Shown here: positions 56,448 to 64,000 of the stretch, piece by piece
Layout: the number at the start of each line of letters is the position of its first letter
Position numbering within the stretch: position 1 is the stretch's first letter
DNA from: Chlorobaculum thiosulfatiphilum
GTDB taxonomy: Bacteria > Bacteroidota > Chlorobiia > Chlorobiales > Chlorobiaceae
Assembly (NCBI RefSeq): GCF_006265165.1
Contig: NZ_VDCH01000002.1
Coordinates: 62,001 to 126,000 of the forward strand
Length of the DNA stretch: 64,000 nucleotides
Direction of reading: 5' to 3'
Translations under genes and position numbers: made by a program
The notes under the pieces: model-generated
The model's database searches: none
What the model was told of the DNA's origin: nothing
What the model saw: only the letters and a program-made list of their open reading frames with translations

Positions 56448-58151
56448 TTAATAGGTTCGTTCCTGAAGCTCGTAGCGTCCCATCGTCACCGGCTTGTAGG
56501 TGAGCTTCGGGCGTCCTCCATCGTAGGTGTAAATGGTATGCTTATGCCACTTCTCGTCGTCGCGAGTCGGGAAATCGGTCCTGGTGTGCGAGCCGCGACT
56601 CTCCTCCCTGACAAGCGCGCCCTCGGCAACGGTTTCGGCCAGATCGAGCATGTTCTTCAGTTCGAGCACCTGGAGCAGGTTGGTGTTGTAAACGTCGCCG
56701 GTATCGAAAACCCTGACGTGCCCGAAGCGCTCCCTGAGGCTTTCGACATCGGCAATGCCCTGCTTGATCTTCGAGGCTTCGCGGAAGATGCCGACGTTCG
56801 CGCCGAGCGTGTGACCCAAATCTTCGCGCAACGTGCCGTAGCGCTCGTAATGGCCTCGCGGCTGCATGAAGCTGCGGAGTTCGTGCTCTTTTTCGTCCAC
56901 TTCGGATGCAGGAATGGCGGAGGGATTGAATTGCGACGCCTCTTCGGCGGCAGCCCTTCCGGTGATGCGGCCAAAAACCAGAATGTCGAGCAGCGAGTTG
57001 CCGCCCAGGCGGTTGGCGCCGTGCACCGAAACGCAGCCGCACTCGCCGGCGGCATAGACCCCCTCGATGATGGTGCGTCCGAAATTGTCGGTATCGATGC
57101 CGCCCATCGAGTAGTGAGCCGTGGGCCTGACCGGCACGGGTTCATCGATCGGATCGACGCCCTCGAAGTACATGCACATCTCCCTGATCTGCGGAAGACG
57201 CGACTTGATGATATCGGCGCCGAGATGGCGAAGATCGAGATGCAGGTATTTGCCAGCCGGGCTGTCGAAGCCGCGACCTTCGAGAATTTCGGTTTCGAGC
57301 GAGCGGGAAACGAGGTCACGCGGGCCAAGCTCCATCTTTTCGGGAGCGTAGCGCTTCATGAAGCGCTCGCCCTCCGCGTTGACCAGATAGCCGCCCTCGC
57401 CGCGCGCACCCTCGGTGACGAGCAGGCCGCTCTTGCGCAGGCCGGTGGGGTGGAACTGCACGAACTCCATATCCTTGAGCGGAATGCCCGCGCGGTAAGC
57501 GATCGCCTGACCGTCGCCGGTGTTGCCCGCCGCGTTGCTGGAACGGTTCCAGTACATCTTGGCGTAGCCGCCGGTAGCGAAAATGACCGTCTTGGCCGGG
57601 AAGGCCTCGACCTTGCCGGTCTTGATGTTCATGGCGATCAGGCCGCGCGAACGGCTGCCATCCACGGAGAGCTCGAGCGCAAAATATTCGTTGAAGAAGA
57701 ACACCCCCTTGCGCAGGCACTGTTCGTAGAGGGTCTGGAGAATGGTGTGACCCGTCTTGTCGGCGCAGTAGCAGCAGCGGGGACGGCCCGCTCCGCCGAA
57801 GGGACGCTGGGCGATGGTCTTGTCATCCATCCTCGACCACGGCGTACCCATGTTGTCGAGTTCGCGGATGATCTTGGGAGCTTCGGAGCAGAGCACCTCG
57901 ACGGCATCCTGGTCGGCGAGGTAATCGCTGCCCTTGATGGTATCGAAAATGTGCATCTCGACCGTGTCGTCCTTGGCCTTGTTGGCCAGCGCCGCGTTGG
58001 CTCCGCCCTGCGCCGCCGAGGTGTGGGAGCGGTTCGGATAGATCTTTGAAAGCACGGCGATGTTCAGCCCCGGATTGGTCTTCATGGCCTCCATGGCCGC
58101 GTAAAGTCCGGCACCGCCACCACCGACGATGACGATATCAAATGGTTTCAT
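56448..58151 (-). CDS. sdhA: Succinate dehydrogenase / fumarate reductase flavoprotein subunit
   Basis: FAD-binding catalytic subunit of 567 residues. IVIVGGGGAGLYAAMEA is the dinucleotide loop, NRSHTSAAQGGANAAL contains the histidine that carries FAD, and the catalytic residues lie in GYLVNAEGERFMKRY. In green sulfur bacteria the complex probably works mostly as fumarate reductase in the reductive citric acid cycle. The start at 58151 was chosen because MKPFDIVIVGG is the family start; 31 upstream codons are unrelated. Confidence 0.95.
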   Translation of the reverse strand: MKPFDIVIVGGGGAGLYAAMEAMKTNPGLNIAVLSKIYPNRSHTSAAQGGANAALANKAKDDTVEMHIFDTIKGSDYLADQDAVEVLCSEAPKIIRELDNMGTPWSRMDDKTIAQRPFGGAGRPRCCYCADKTGHTILQTLYEQCLRKGVFFFNEYFALELSVDGSRSRGLIAMNIKTGKVEAFPAKTVIFATGGYAKMYWNRSSNAAGNTGDGQAIAYRAGIPLKDMEFVQFHPTGLRKSGLLVTEGARGEGGYLVNAEGERFMKRYAPEKMELGPRDLVSRSLETEILEGRGFDSPAGKYLHLDLRHLGADIIKSRLPQIREMCMYFEGVDPIDEPVPVRPTAHYSMGGIDTDNFGRTIIEGVYAAGECGCVSVHGANRLGGNSLLDILVFGRITGRAAAEEASQFNPSAIPASEVDEKEHELRSFMQPRGHYERYGTLREDLGHTLGANVGIFREASKIKQGIADVESLRERFGHVRVFDTGDVYNTNLLQVLELKNMLDLAETVAEGALVREESRGSHTRTDFPTRDDEKWHKHTIYTYDGGRPKLTYKPVTMGRYELQERTY

Positions 58152-58287
58152 AAACAGTCGGAAATCCTTGCGCAACTGCCGCGTGGCAGACGTGCTGGTT
58201 GGAAAAAGGGCTGGCCGCCTGCTGCGGCTCGCCCGTGCTTTCATGATGAAACGACCTCGACCAGGATACGGTCAAAAAGGGATTGGC

Positions 58288-58734
58288 TTACAGAGCGATA
58301 TGGTCGTCATGCACCGGAAGGTCCTCGACGCGATGGAGAACGTCCGTCATATTGAGCACGCCGATAACCTTGTTGCCATCCATGATGGTGAGACGCCTTA
58401 CATTGGCGCGTTTCATCAGACGCAACGCATACTTGATCCTCATGCTCGGATTGACGCTGATGATCGGCTTGCTCATGATCTGGAAAACCGGGGTGTTCCA
58501 GGGATCGCGGTGAAGGTCTTCGCCCGGATCGATCACTTTTTCGAGAATGTCCTTTTCGGTCACGATGCCGTAGCAGTCATCCTCGTTGCGAGGCTCGACG
58601 ATAAGGCCGCTCTCTCCGCTCTTTTTCATGAGCTGCAACGCTTCGGCAACGGTCGAGCTGCCCTTGATGGTATGGAAATCCTTCTGCATGAGGGCGGAAA
58701 CCGGAAGGGTCCGTAAAGTGATGAGCTGATCCAT
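58288..58734 (-). CDS. Two-CBS-domain protein
   Basis: 148 residues made only of a pair of CBS domains: [22 protein letters not shown]...GIVTEKDIL and [19 protein letters not shown]...[11 protein letters not shown]. These bind adenine nucleotides and act as energy sensors. The gene is upstream of sdhA in the same direction, 136 bases away, so a link to that operon is possible. No other domain shows a target. Confidence 0.85.
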   Translation of the reverse strand: MDQLITLRTLPVSALMQKDFHTIKGSSTVAEALQLMKKSGESGLIVEPRNEDDCYGIVTEKDILEKVIDPGEDLHRDPWNTPVFQIMSKPIISVNPSMRIKYALRLMKRANVRRLTIMDGNKVIGVLNMTDVLHRVEDLPVHDDHIAL

Positions 58735-58923
58735 GTCGATGTTCTCTCGTTTAAAAAAAGGACGGAGTGTCCCATTACTATTGCTTGAAAACTAATAGCG
58801 TCGTTGCTATGTCAGACTAATCTCACGAAAGGTAGGCTTGCTTTTTGGGACATGAATCCGCAAAAAGCATTATCGTTTAAGTAAAGCAAAGAAGAGTGAA
58901 AAATCAAGAGGCTGACAAAAAAA

Positions 58924-59571
58924 TCAGCTGATTCCATGCGCTTTTTTGTAGGCCGCCCAGTTGTTTTTCAGGTCAATGAACGATTCTACGTCAGGCTGAA
59001 GCAAAAAGGGGTTCGTAGTTTTTTCCCTGCCGATGGACGAACTTGGCGCGACGCCGTAATCGTGACCGGCAAATACTCTGGTCGCCTCCGGCAGCGTCAT
59101 CAGCCGCTCGTGCAGCGAATGGCACTCCTGCCGCGCATCGGCCTCGCTCCACGTGCCGCCGACCTTGCCCACGAAGAGCGTGTCGCCCGTAAAAAGCGCG
59201 TCGCCAGCCAAGAGGCAGATCGAGTCCGGCGTATGGCCGGGGGTTTGGATGACTTCGACGCCGCCCTCGCCGAGCGGGAAGCGCGCGCCGTGCGCCACCT
59301 CGATTCCCGACCGGGCGTCGCGGTCGCCGAAGAGCAGCACCCGCAGCCCGGTCAGCCGCTCGAACGCCTCATTGCCGTTGGTGTGGTCGCCGTGGCCGTG
59401 GGTGCAGAAAGCGTGGACAAGCCGCCAGCCGCGCCGGGCGGCGGCATCGACCACCGCTTCCGGCGAGTACGACGGATCGACGGCGAACGCCTCGCCAGTC
59501 GCCTCGTCCGAGCAGAGATAGCCGAAATTGCGATCTCCGCCCGTCCTGATCTGCTCTACCTGCACACTCAT
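58924..59571 (-). CDS. MBL-fold hydrolase (ETHE1/hydroxyacylglutathione hydrolase-like)
   Basis: Metallo-beta-lactamase fold of 215 residues with THGHGDHTNG, then TPGHTPDSICLL and FAGHDYGV metal-binding motifs. Closest groups are glyoxalase II and persulfide dioxygenase (ETHE1), so a role with glutathione-like or sulfane-sulfur substrates is conceivable. I chose the ATG at 59571, which has GAGGAG seven bases before it. It is the last gene of the efflux operon and lies 11 bases after the P-II-like gene. Confidence 0.82.
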   Translation of the reverse strand: MSVQVEQIRTGGDRNFGYLCSDEATGEAFAVDPSYSPEAVVDAAARRGWRLVHAFCTHGHGDHTNGNEAFERLTGLRVLLFGDRDARSGIEVAHGARFPLGEGGVEVIQTPGHTPDSICLLAGDALFTGDTLFVGKVGGTWSEADARQECHSLHERLMTLPEATRVFAGHDYGVAPSSSIGREKTTNPFLLQPDVESFIDLKNNWAAYKKAHGIS

Positions 59572-59582
59572 GGCCACGCTCC

Positions 59583-59891
59583 TCAGATCATCTTTTCGAC
59601 ATTCATCATGAACGCCTTTGCCGGAAAGGCCGGATCGGCGGCGACAGGAGTCGCCTCGATGTCGCTCATGATCTTCTCCGCTTTCTCGTCATCGAGAATG
59701 GCGAAGCAGAGCGACGAATAGGCCGTGGGGATATCCTTGCCCGCGGGCCACCAGGCGACCGGCTCTCCGCCCGACTCGCATGAGCAGCCCCTGATGGCGA
59801 TGCTGCTGAAGAGGCTGACCTGGTGCGCCGTGAACATCTTGCGAATCAGCGGACGGGTCTGTTCGTCTCCTATGATAGCGATCATTTTCAT
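59583..59891 (-). CDS. Small P-II-like protein of the efflux operon
   Basis: 102 residues, no membrane segment. The layout (KMIAIIGDEQTRPLIRKMF, then AYSSLCFAILDDEKAEKIMSDI) resembles the ferredoxin-like fold of P-II/CutA-type regulators, with cysteines in RGCSCESGGE. I do not recognise a named family member. It lies 19 bases after the RND pump gene, where related small P-II-like proteins are often found next to heavy-metal RND systems, but the substrate here is not shown. Confidence 0.5.
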   Translation of the reverse strand: MKMIAIIGDEQTRPLIRKMFTAHQVSLFSSIAIRGCSCESGGEPVAWWPAGKDIPTAYSSLCFAILDDEKAEKIMSDIEATPVAADPAFPAKAFMMNVEKMI

Positions 59892-59910
59892 CAGATGTAT
59901 CTTTTTGGGG

Positions 59911-62900
59911 TTATGCCGACTTCATGTTTTCGAGCCTCTTTTTCTCGCCCTTCTTTTCGCTCAGGTAGTAAACCAGCGGCACGACAACCAGCGTCAGGAT
60001 GGTCGAGAGCACACCGCCCCAGATGAGCGAGATGGCCAAACCTTGGAAGATAGGATCAAAAAGCATAACCACCGAACCGATAACCACCGCGCCGGAGGTC
60101 AAAATGATCGGGCGGGTTCTGACCGCCGCCGACTCGATGACCGCCTGCTTCAGGCCGATCCCCTCTTCGCGGCGAATCTGGATGAAGTCGATGAGCAGCA
60201 CCGCATTCCTCACCATGATGCCGGCAAGCGCGATCATGCCGATCATGCTCGTGGCCGTGAAGAAAGCGTGGTGAATGAAGTGGCCGGGAATGATGCCGAC
60301 CAGGCTCAGCGGAATCGAGATCATCATGATCAGCGGCGTCTTGAAGGACTGGAACCAGCCGATGATCAGCATGTAGATGATGACCAGCACCACGGCGAAG
60401 GCCGTGCCGAGGTCGCGGAACACCTCGAAGGTGATCTGCCACTCGCCGTCCCACTTCAGGGCGGGCTTGTCGCCGGTCTTGGGCGGCGCGGTGTAGAGTG
60501 GGCTGACCTTGTAGCCGCCGGGCGCCTTGATCGCCTCGATCTTCTTGTCGAGTTCGAGCATCGCATAGACCGGGCTTTCGGTCACGCCAGCCACGTCGGC
60601 GGTCACGTAAACCACATCTTTCAGGTCTTTGCGGAAGAGGCTCTTGTCCTGGATTTTCTCCTTGATCGTCACCAGCTCGGAGAGCGGAATCTGCTGACCC
60701 GGACGGAGGCGCGTGGTCAGGGAGTTCATGCCCTGCGACTGCACGAAGATGTTGGACAAGTCCTTCAGCGAAGTGCGGTCGGCCTTCGGCAGGCGAAGCT
60801 GGATCGTGACCGGTTCGAGTTCGTCCGGCAGGTGCACGATGCCGACATCGACGCCAGCCAGCGACATGCGCAGGGTCTGGGCGATCTGCTCGGGAGTCAC
60901 GCCACGGAAGGCGGCCCTATCCTTGTTGATCACCAGGTCGTAAACCTTCTGGTCAGCCTCGACCATCCAGTCAACGTCAACGACGCCGGGGGTCGAGGCG
61001 AACGCCTTTTTGACCTCTTTGGCGAGCGCGACACGCGAAGCCTCATCGGGGCCGTAAATCTCGGCTACGATGGTGGAGAGCACCGGCGGGCCTGGCGGAA
61101 TCTCGACGATCTTGGCGTTGGCGCCATACCTGTTGGCAATCTCCTGCACACCGGAGCGTACGCGCTTGGCGATGTCGTGGCTCTGCGCGCTGCGGTCGCC
61201 CTTGTGCACCAGGTTCACCTGGATATCGGCCATATTGTCGCCGCGCCTCAGATAGTAGTGGCGCACCAGACCGTTGAAGTTGATCGGCGCGTTGACGCCG
61301 ACGTAGTACTGGCTGCTCTGCACCTCCGGCACGGTTTTCAGATAACCCGAAATCTCCTTGGCCACCTGGGCGGTGCGTTCGAGCGCCGTGCCCTCCGGCA
61401 AGTCGATGATAACCTGGAACTCATTCTTGTTGTCGAACGGCAGCATCTTCATCTCCACCATCTTGAGCGGAACCATGGCGATCGCGCCGGCCAGCATCAG
61501 GCCAACCACGCCGAAAGCCACCCAGGTCTTGAAGGTGCTGTCGATGAAGGGGGTCAGCACCTTGTCGAACATTTTGTAGTAACCGGTCTTCTTGATGTCG
61601 TACTCCTCGTGATTGCCCTCGTCGGACTTGAGCAGGCGGAACGAGAGCCACGGCGTGGCGATGAGCGCGACCAAAAGCGAGAAGATCATCGCCATCGAAG
61701 CGCCGATCGGCATCGGGCTCATGTAAGGCCCCATCAGGCCGGAGACGAAGACCATCGGCAGCACCGCCGCGATAACCGTGAAGGTGGCCAGAATGGTCGG
61801 ATTGCCGACTTCGCTGATGGCCGTGATGGCCGCCTGGAGGCGCGGCTGGCGCTTCATAGCGAAGTGGCGGTGAATGTTCTCGGCGATGATGATCGAGTCG
61901 TCAACCACGATGCCGGTCACGAAGATGAGCGCGAAGAGCGTCACCCGGTTGAGCGTGTAATCGAGCAGGAAGTAAACCAGCAGCGTGAGCGCGAAGGTAA
62001 TCGGCACCGACATGAAGACCACGAGCGCGCCGCGCCAGCCGAGGAAGAAACCGACCACGATCGTCACGGCGACCACCGCCATGATGAGGTGTTCGAGCAG
62101 CGTGAACACTTTTTCCGAAGCGGTCTCGCCATAGTTCCTCGTTTCGGTGACGGTCACATCGGCAGGAATGACCGAGCCTTTCATGCCGTCAACCTTCTCC
62201 AGAACCTTGTCGGCAAGCGCGGTGGCGTCGGTGCCCTGCTTCTTGGCGACCGTGAGCGTCACGGCGGGATAGTCCGCCTTGTCCTTTTCGCCGGAGGCCG
62301 CGCCCCAGCCGAATGCGGCGTAGTTGTTGACCTCTTCCGGGCCGTCGGTGATGGTGGCCACATCTTTCAGCGTCACCGGCGCGACGCCGTAGATGCCGAC
62401 CACGATGTTACCGACATCCTCCTTGCTTTGCAGGAATTTGCCCGACTTGACAACGATATTTTCGTTGAAATCCTTGAAATCACCCGAGGTCATCTGGCTG
62501 TTGGTGCTCTGTATCTGACGGGCGATTTGCAGCGGCGTGATGTTGAAACGCATCAGTTTGCCCTTGTCGAGCTGCACCCTGATCTGGCGTTTGAGGCCCC
62601 CCTTGATCTCGACGTCACCGATATTCTGGGTCTGCTTGAGCTGGTCGGCCACGCTTACGGCGATCCGGCGAAGCTCGTACGGACTCTTGTCCTTGCTCCA
62701 GAAAGTGAGGTTGAGCACCGGCACGTCGTCGATGGAGACCTTCTTGATGAGCGGCATCTGTGCGCCGGGCGGCATTTTGTCCATGTATTTCATCAGGGTG
62801 GCCCAGAGCTTGACCATGCTTTCCTCGGCGCTCTCGCCAACCTTGTAACGAACAGTCACGAGGGCGAAATCGGGCATCGAGGTCGAATAGACGTAATCGA

Positions 62901-63144
62901 CCCCCTTGATTTCGGTCACGGCGCGTTCGACAGGCTTGGCCACGCGCTCCTGCACCTCGGCGGCGGTCGCGCCGGGATAGGGAATGTAAATATCGACCAT
63001 CGGCACGACGATCTGCGGCTCCTCTTCGCGCGGCGTCATGAACGTCGCCATGATGCCGACCAGAAGAGCGGCCAGCATGAGGAGCGGCGTTATCTTCGAG
63101 TTGATAAACTGCTTTGCAAGCCTCCCGGCTATACCTTCATTCAT
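59911..63144 (-). CDS. RND-family efflux transporter
   Basis: Proton-driven inner-membrane pump, 1077 residues, the full RND length. The two halves each have a first helix and a large periplasmic loop. The proton relay is in VTGIVVDDSIIIAENIHRHF (helix 4), and PREEEPQ after helix 1 is typical of the AcrB/HAE-like Gram-negative family. PGATAAEVQERVAKPVE and PLSLVGIIPGHFI are further signatures. The cargo cannot be told from sequence. It overlaps the adaptor gene upstream by four bases (ATGA). Confidence 0.93.
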   Translation of the reverse strand: MNEGIAGRLAKQFINSKITPLLMLAALLVGIMATFMTPREEEPQIVVPMVDIYIPYPGATAAEVQERVAKPVERAVTEIKGVDYVYSTSMPDFALVTVRYKVGESAEESMVKLWATLMKYMDKMPPGAQMPLIKKVSIDDVPVLNLTFWSKDKSPYELRRIAVSVADQLKQTQNIGDVEIKGGLKRQIRVQLDKGKLMRFNITPLQIARQIQSTNSQMTSGDFKDFNENIVVKSGKFLQSKEDVGNIVVGIYGVAPVTLKDVATITDGPEEVNNYAAFGWGAASGEKDKADYPAVTLTVAKKQGTDATALADKVLEKVDGMKGSVIPADVTVTETRNYGETASEKVFTLLEHLIMAVVAVTIVVGFFLGWRGALVVFMSVPITFALTLLVYFLLDYTLNRVTLFALIFVTGIVVDDSIIIAENIHRHFAMKRQPRLQAAITAISEVGNPTILATFTVIAAVLPMVFVSGLMGPYMSPMPIGASMAMIFSLLVALIATPWLSFRLLKSDEGNHEEYDIKKTGYYKMFDKVLTPFIDSTFKTWVAFGVVGLMLAGAIAMVPLKMVEMKMLPFDNKNEFQVIIDLPEGTALERTAQVAKEISGYLKTVPEVQSSQYYVGVNAPINFNGLVRHYYLRRGDNMADIQVNLVHKGDRSAQSHDIAKRVRSGVQEIANRYGANAKIVEIPPGPPVLSTIVAEIYGPDEASRVALAKEVKKAFASTPGVVDVDWMVEADQKVYDLVINKDRAAFRGVTPEQIAQTLRMSLAGVDVGIVHLPDELEPVTIQLRLPKADRTSLKDLSNIFVQSQGMNSLTTRLRPGQQIPLSELVTIKEKIQDKSLFRKDLKDVVYVTADVAGVTESPVYAMLELDKKIEAIKAPGGYKVSPLYTAPPKTGDKPALKWDGEWQITFEVFRDLGTAFAVVLVIIYMLIIGWFQSFKTPLIMMISIPLSLVGIIPGHFIHHAFFTATSMIGMIALAGIMVRNAVLLIDFIQIRREEGIGLKQAVIESAAVRTRPIILTSGAVVIGSVVMLFDPIFQGLAISLIWGGVLSTILTLVVVPLVYYLSEKKGEKKRLENMKSA

Positions 63145-63575
63145 TGGTGTTGAGCCTCCTTCGCTCTGTCTTGCGTGTGCGTGTCTATAGTAATTCTTGC
63201 GCCCTCGCGCAGCTCTGCCGAAGGTGACTCGACAACCTGCTCACCCTGAGCGAGGCCGCTGAGCACGATGGTGCTTGCGCCCAGAGTGTGGCCGGTGCTG
63301 ACCCACCGCAGCGTAACGATGCTGTCCGGGCCGACAACGAAAACCTGATCGGTACCGGCTTTTCTGAGTATCGACGAAGCCGGAACGAGCAACCTCTTCC
63401 GGCCAGCGCCATCAACCGACTCCGTGACGGTCGCGATGTTACCAATGGCGACGGGAGCCGTCACTCCGGCGGATGGCGATGCGGGCTGCTTCTTTTCATG
63501 GCCGCCACACGCGGCGAGCAGCGCGGGAAGCATCAGGAAAAGCAGCGCGATGATTCGAGTGTTCATGCCTTTCAT
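63141..63575 (-). CDS. Short RND periplasmic adaptor-like lipoprotein (reduced membrane fusion protein)
   Basis: A lipoprotein signal with a LLAAC lipobox is followed by only about 120 residues. They match the end of a membrane fusion protein: LLVPASSILRKAGTDQVFVV is the barrel/proximal segment and VVLSGLAQGEQVV-like (IVLSGLAQGEQVVES) the last one. The lipoyl and alpha-hairpin parts, which take about 200 residues in normal adaptors, are missing. The product is 144 residues. It sits between the TolC-like gene and the pump gene, exactly where the adaptor is expected. No frameshift or second adaptor fragment is seen in the operon. Confidence 0.75.
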   Translation of the reverse strand: MKGMNTRIIALLFLMLPALLAACGGHEKKQPASPSAGVTAPVAIGNIATVTESVDGAGRKRLLVPASSILRKAGTDQVFVVGPDSIVTLRWVSTGHTLGASTIVLSGLAQGEQVVESPSAELREGARITIDTHTQDRAKEAQHQ

Positions 63576-63609
63576 GGTTTTCAGTTTTGCGGTCACGACT
63601 GAAAAAAAT

Positions 63610-64000
63610 TCAACGGGCGCTGTAATATTCGAGTTCGCTTTTGGCGATGCAGTAGTCGTACCTGGCCTGGTTGAGGCGCATCTTCGCCCAGCTCCACGCC
63701 TGTTCGCGCATCAGCAGCTCGAAGGTCATGGCCATGCCGGTTCTGAACTGCTCGCCGATGAAATCGAAGCTCACTTTGGCCGCTTCGAGCGACTTCTGCG
63801 TCACGGCGATACGCTCGCGCGAAGAGACCAGAGCACGGCGAGACATGGCGATCTCCATGTCGCTCTGCTCCTTTGCCGCCTGGAAGTTGTACTGGGCTTC
63901 GAGCGCCTGGGCCTTGGCCTCCTGCACCTTGCCTTTGGTGGCCATGCCGTCGAAAATGTTCCACTGCACATTCAGGCCGATCGTCCAGCTCGACCCCTCG
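63610..64000 (-). CDS. TolC-family outer membrane efflux protein (partial, C-terminal part)
   Basis: The frame runs off the right edge of the window. About 130 residues are seen, with long coiled-coil helices (KVQEAKAQALEAQYNFQAAKEQ; RERIAVTQKSLEAAKVSFDF) and the EQFRTGMAMTFELLMREQAW pattern of the second OEP repeat of TolC-like channels. It would be the first gene of the efflux operon in this window. The gene's N-terminal part lies outside. Confidence 0.85.
   Translation of the reverse strand, partial: EGSSWTIGLNVQWNIFDGMATKGKVQEAKAQALEAQYNFQAAKEQSDMEIAMSRRALVSSRERIAVTQKSLEAAKVSFDFIGEQFRTGMAMTFELLMREQAWSWAKMRLNQARYDYCIAKSELEYYSAR

Noticed and set aside
59725-63153. 1142-codon plus-strand frame opposite the RND pump
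   Set aside because: Length is explained by strong third-position GC of the pump gene; the protein is a monotonous His/Asp/Arg-rich sequence.

Overview
The window is a continuous stretch of chromosome from a green sulfur bacterium, most probably Chlorobaculum (C. tepidum or a close relative). The diagnostic genes are those of the homodimeric type I reaction centre (pscA core protein and pscB FA/FB protein), bacteriochlorophyll c synthase (bchK), bchJ, and a succinate dehydrogenase with a CCG-domain third subunit. From memory, the gene order also resembles the bchK-bchJ-pscBA region of C. tepidum TLS, but I could not run a comparison, so species is not settled. Density is high, most genes lie on the minus strand, and no prophage, insertion sequence, CRISPR array or rRNA operon is visible.

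Layout: 0-5 kb holds bchK, miaB and the nifS-nifU iron-sulfur assembly pair. 5-9.3 kb holds a small RodZ-like membrane protein, a TPR lipoprotein with a degenerate CHAT-like domain, and a CNNM/CBS membrane protein. 9.5-12.7 kb is one orphan gene joining an HD domain to a GHKL (Hsp90-like) ATPase, with base composition that drops sharply in its second half. 12.8-15 kb has a BCP peroxiredoxin, ndk and an AI-2E-type permease. 15-24.3 kb is a tight minus-strand run: glgA, gmhB, hemW, a DUF2723 membrane protein, lpxA, a ROK kinase, comF and rsmE. 24.4-26.8 kb has an Ig-like lipoprotein and bchJ. 26.9-29.3 kb holds two adjacent broken genes, a KamA-type radical SAM gene with one in-frame stop and an MscS channel gene with a frameshift plus a stop. 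29.5-33.4 kb has a polyprenol-phosphate sugar transferase followed by pscA-pscB.

33.7-39.7 kb carries dapF, amrS, amrB, glutamate dehydrogenase and rubredoxin, then mtgA and a small cytochrome c. A tRNA-Arg(CCT) and mutL, cinA and thrA follow. thrA (minus) and thrB-thrC-plsC (plus) flank the split ATP synthase pair atpA-atpG. 51.9-59.6 kb has ribH, gmhA, hemE, sdhA-sdhB-sdhE, a CBS protein and an MBL-fold hydrolase. The right end is an efflux operon: a tolC-like gene cut by the edge, an unusually short adaptor, an RND pump, a P-II-like small protein and the MBL hydrolase.

The most unusual signals are: (1) a family of short intergenic arrays with strict 9-base periodicity, several as inverted pairs, plus one 7-base-period array, at seven loci next to gene ends; (2) the orphan HD-GHKL gene; (3) the CHAT-like lipoprotein that has lost its catalytic cysteine; (4) the efflux adaptor lacking its hairpin and lipoyl regions; (5) the two neighbouring pseudogenes.
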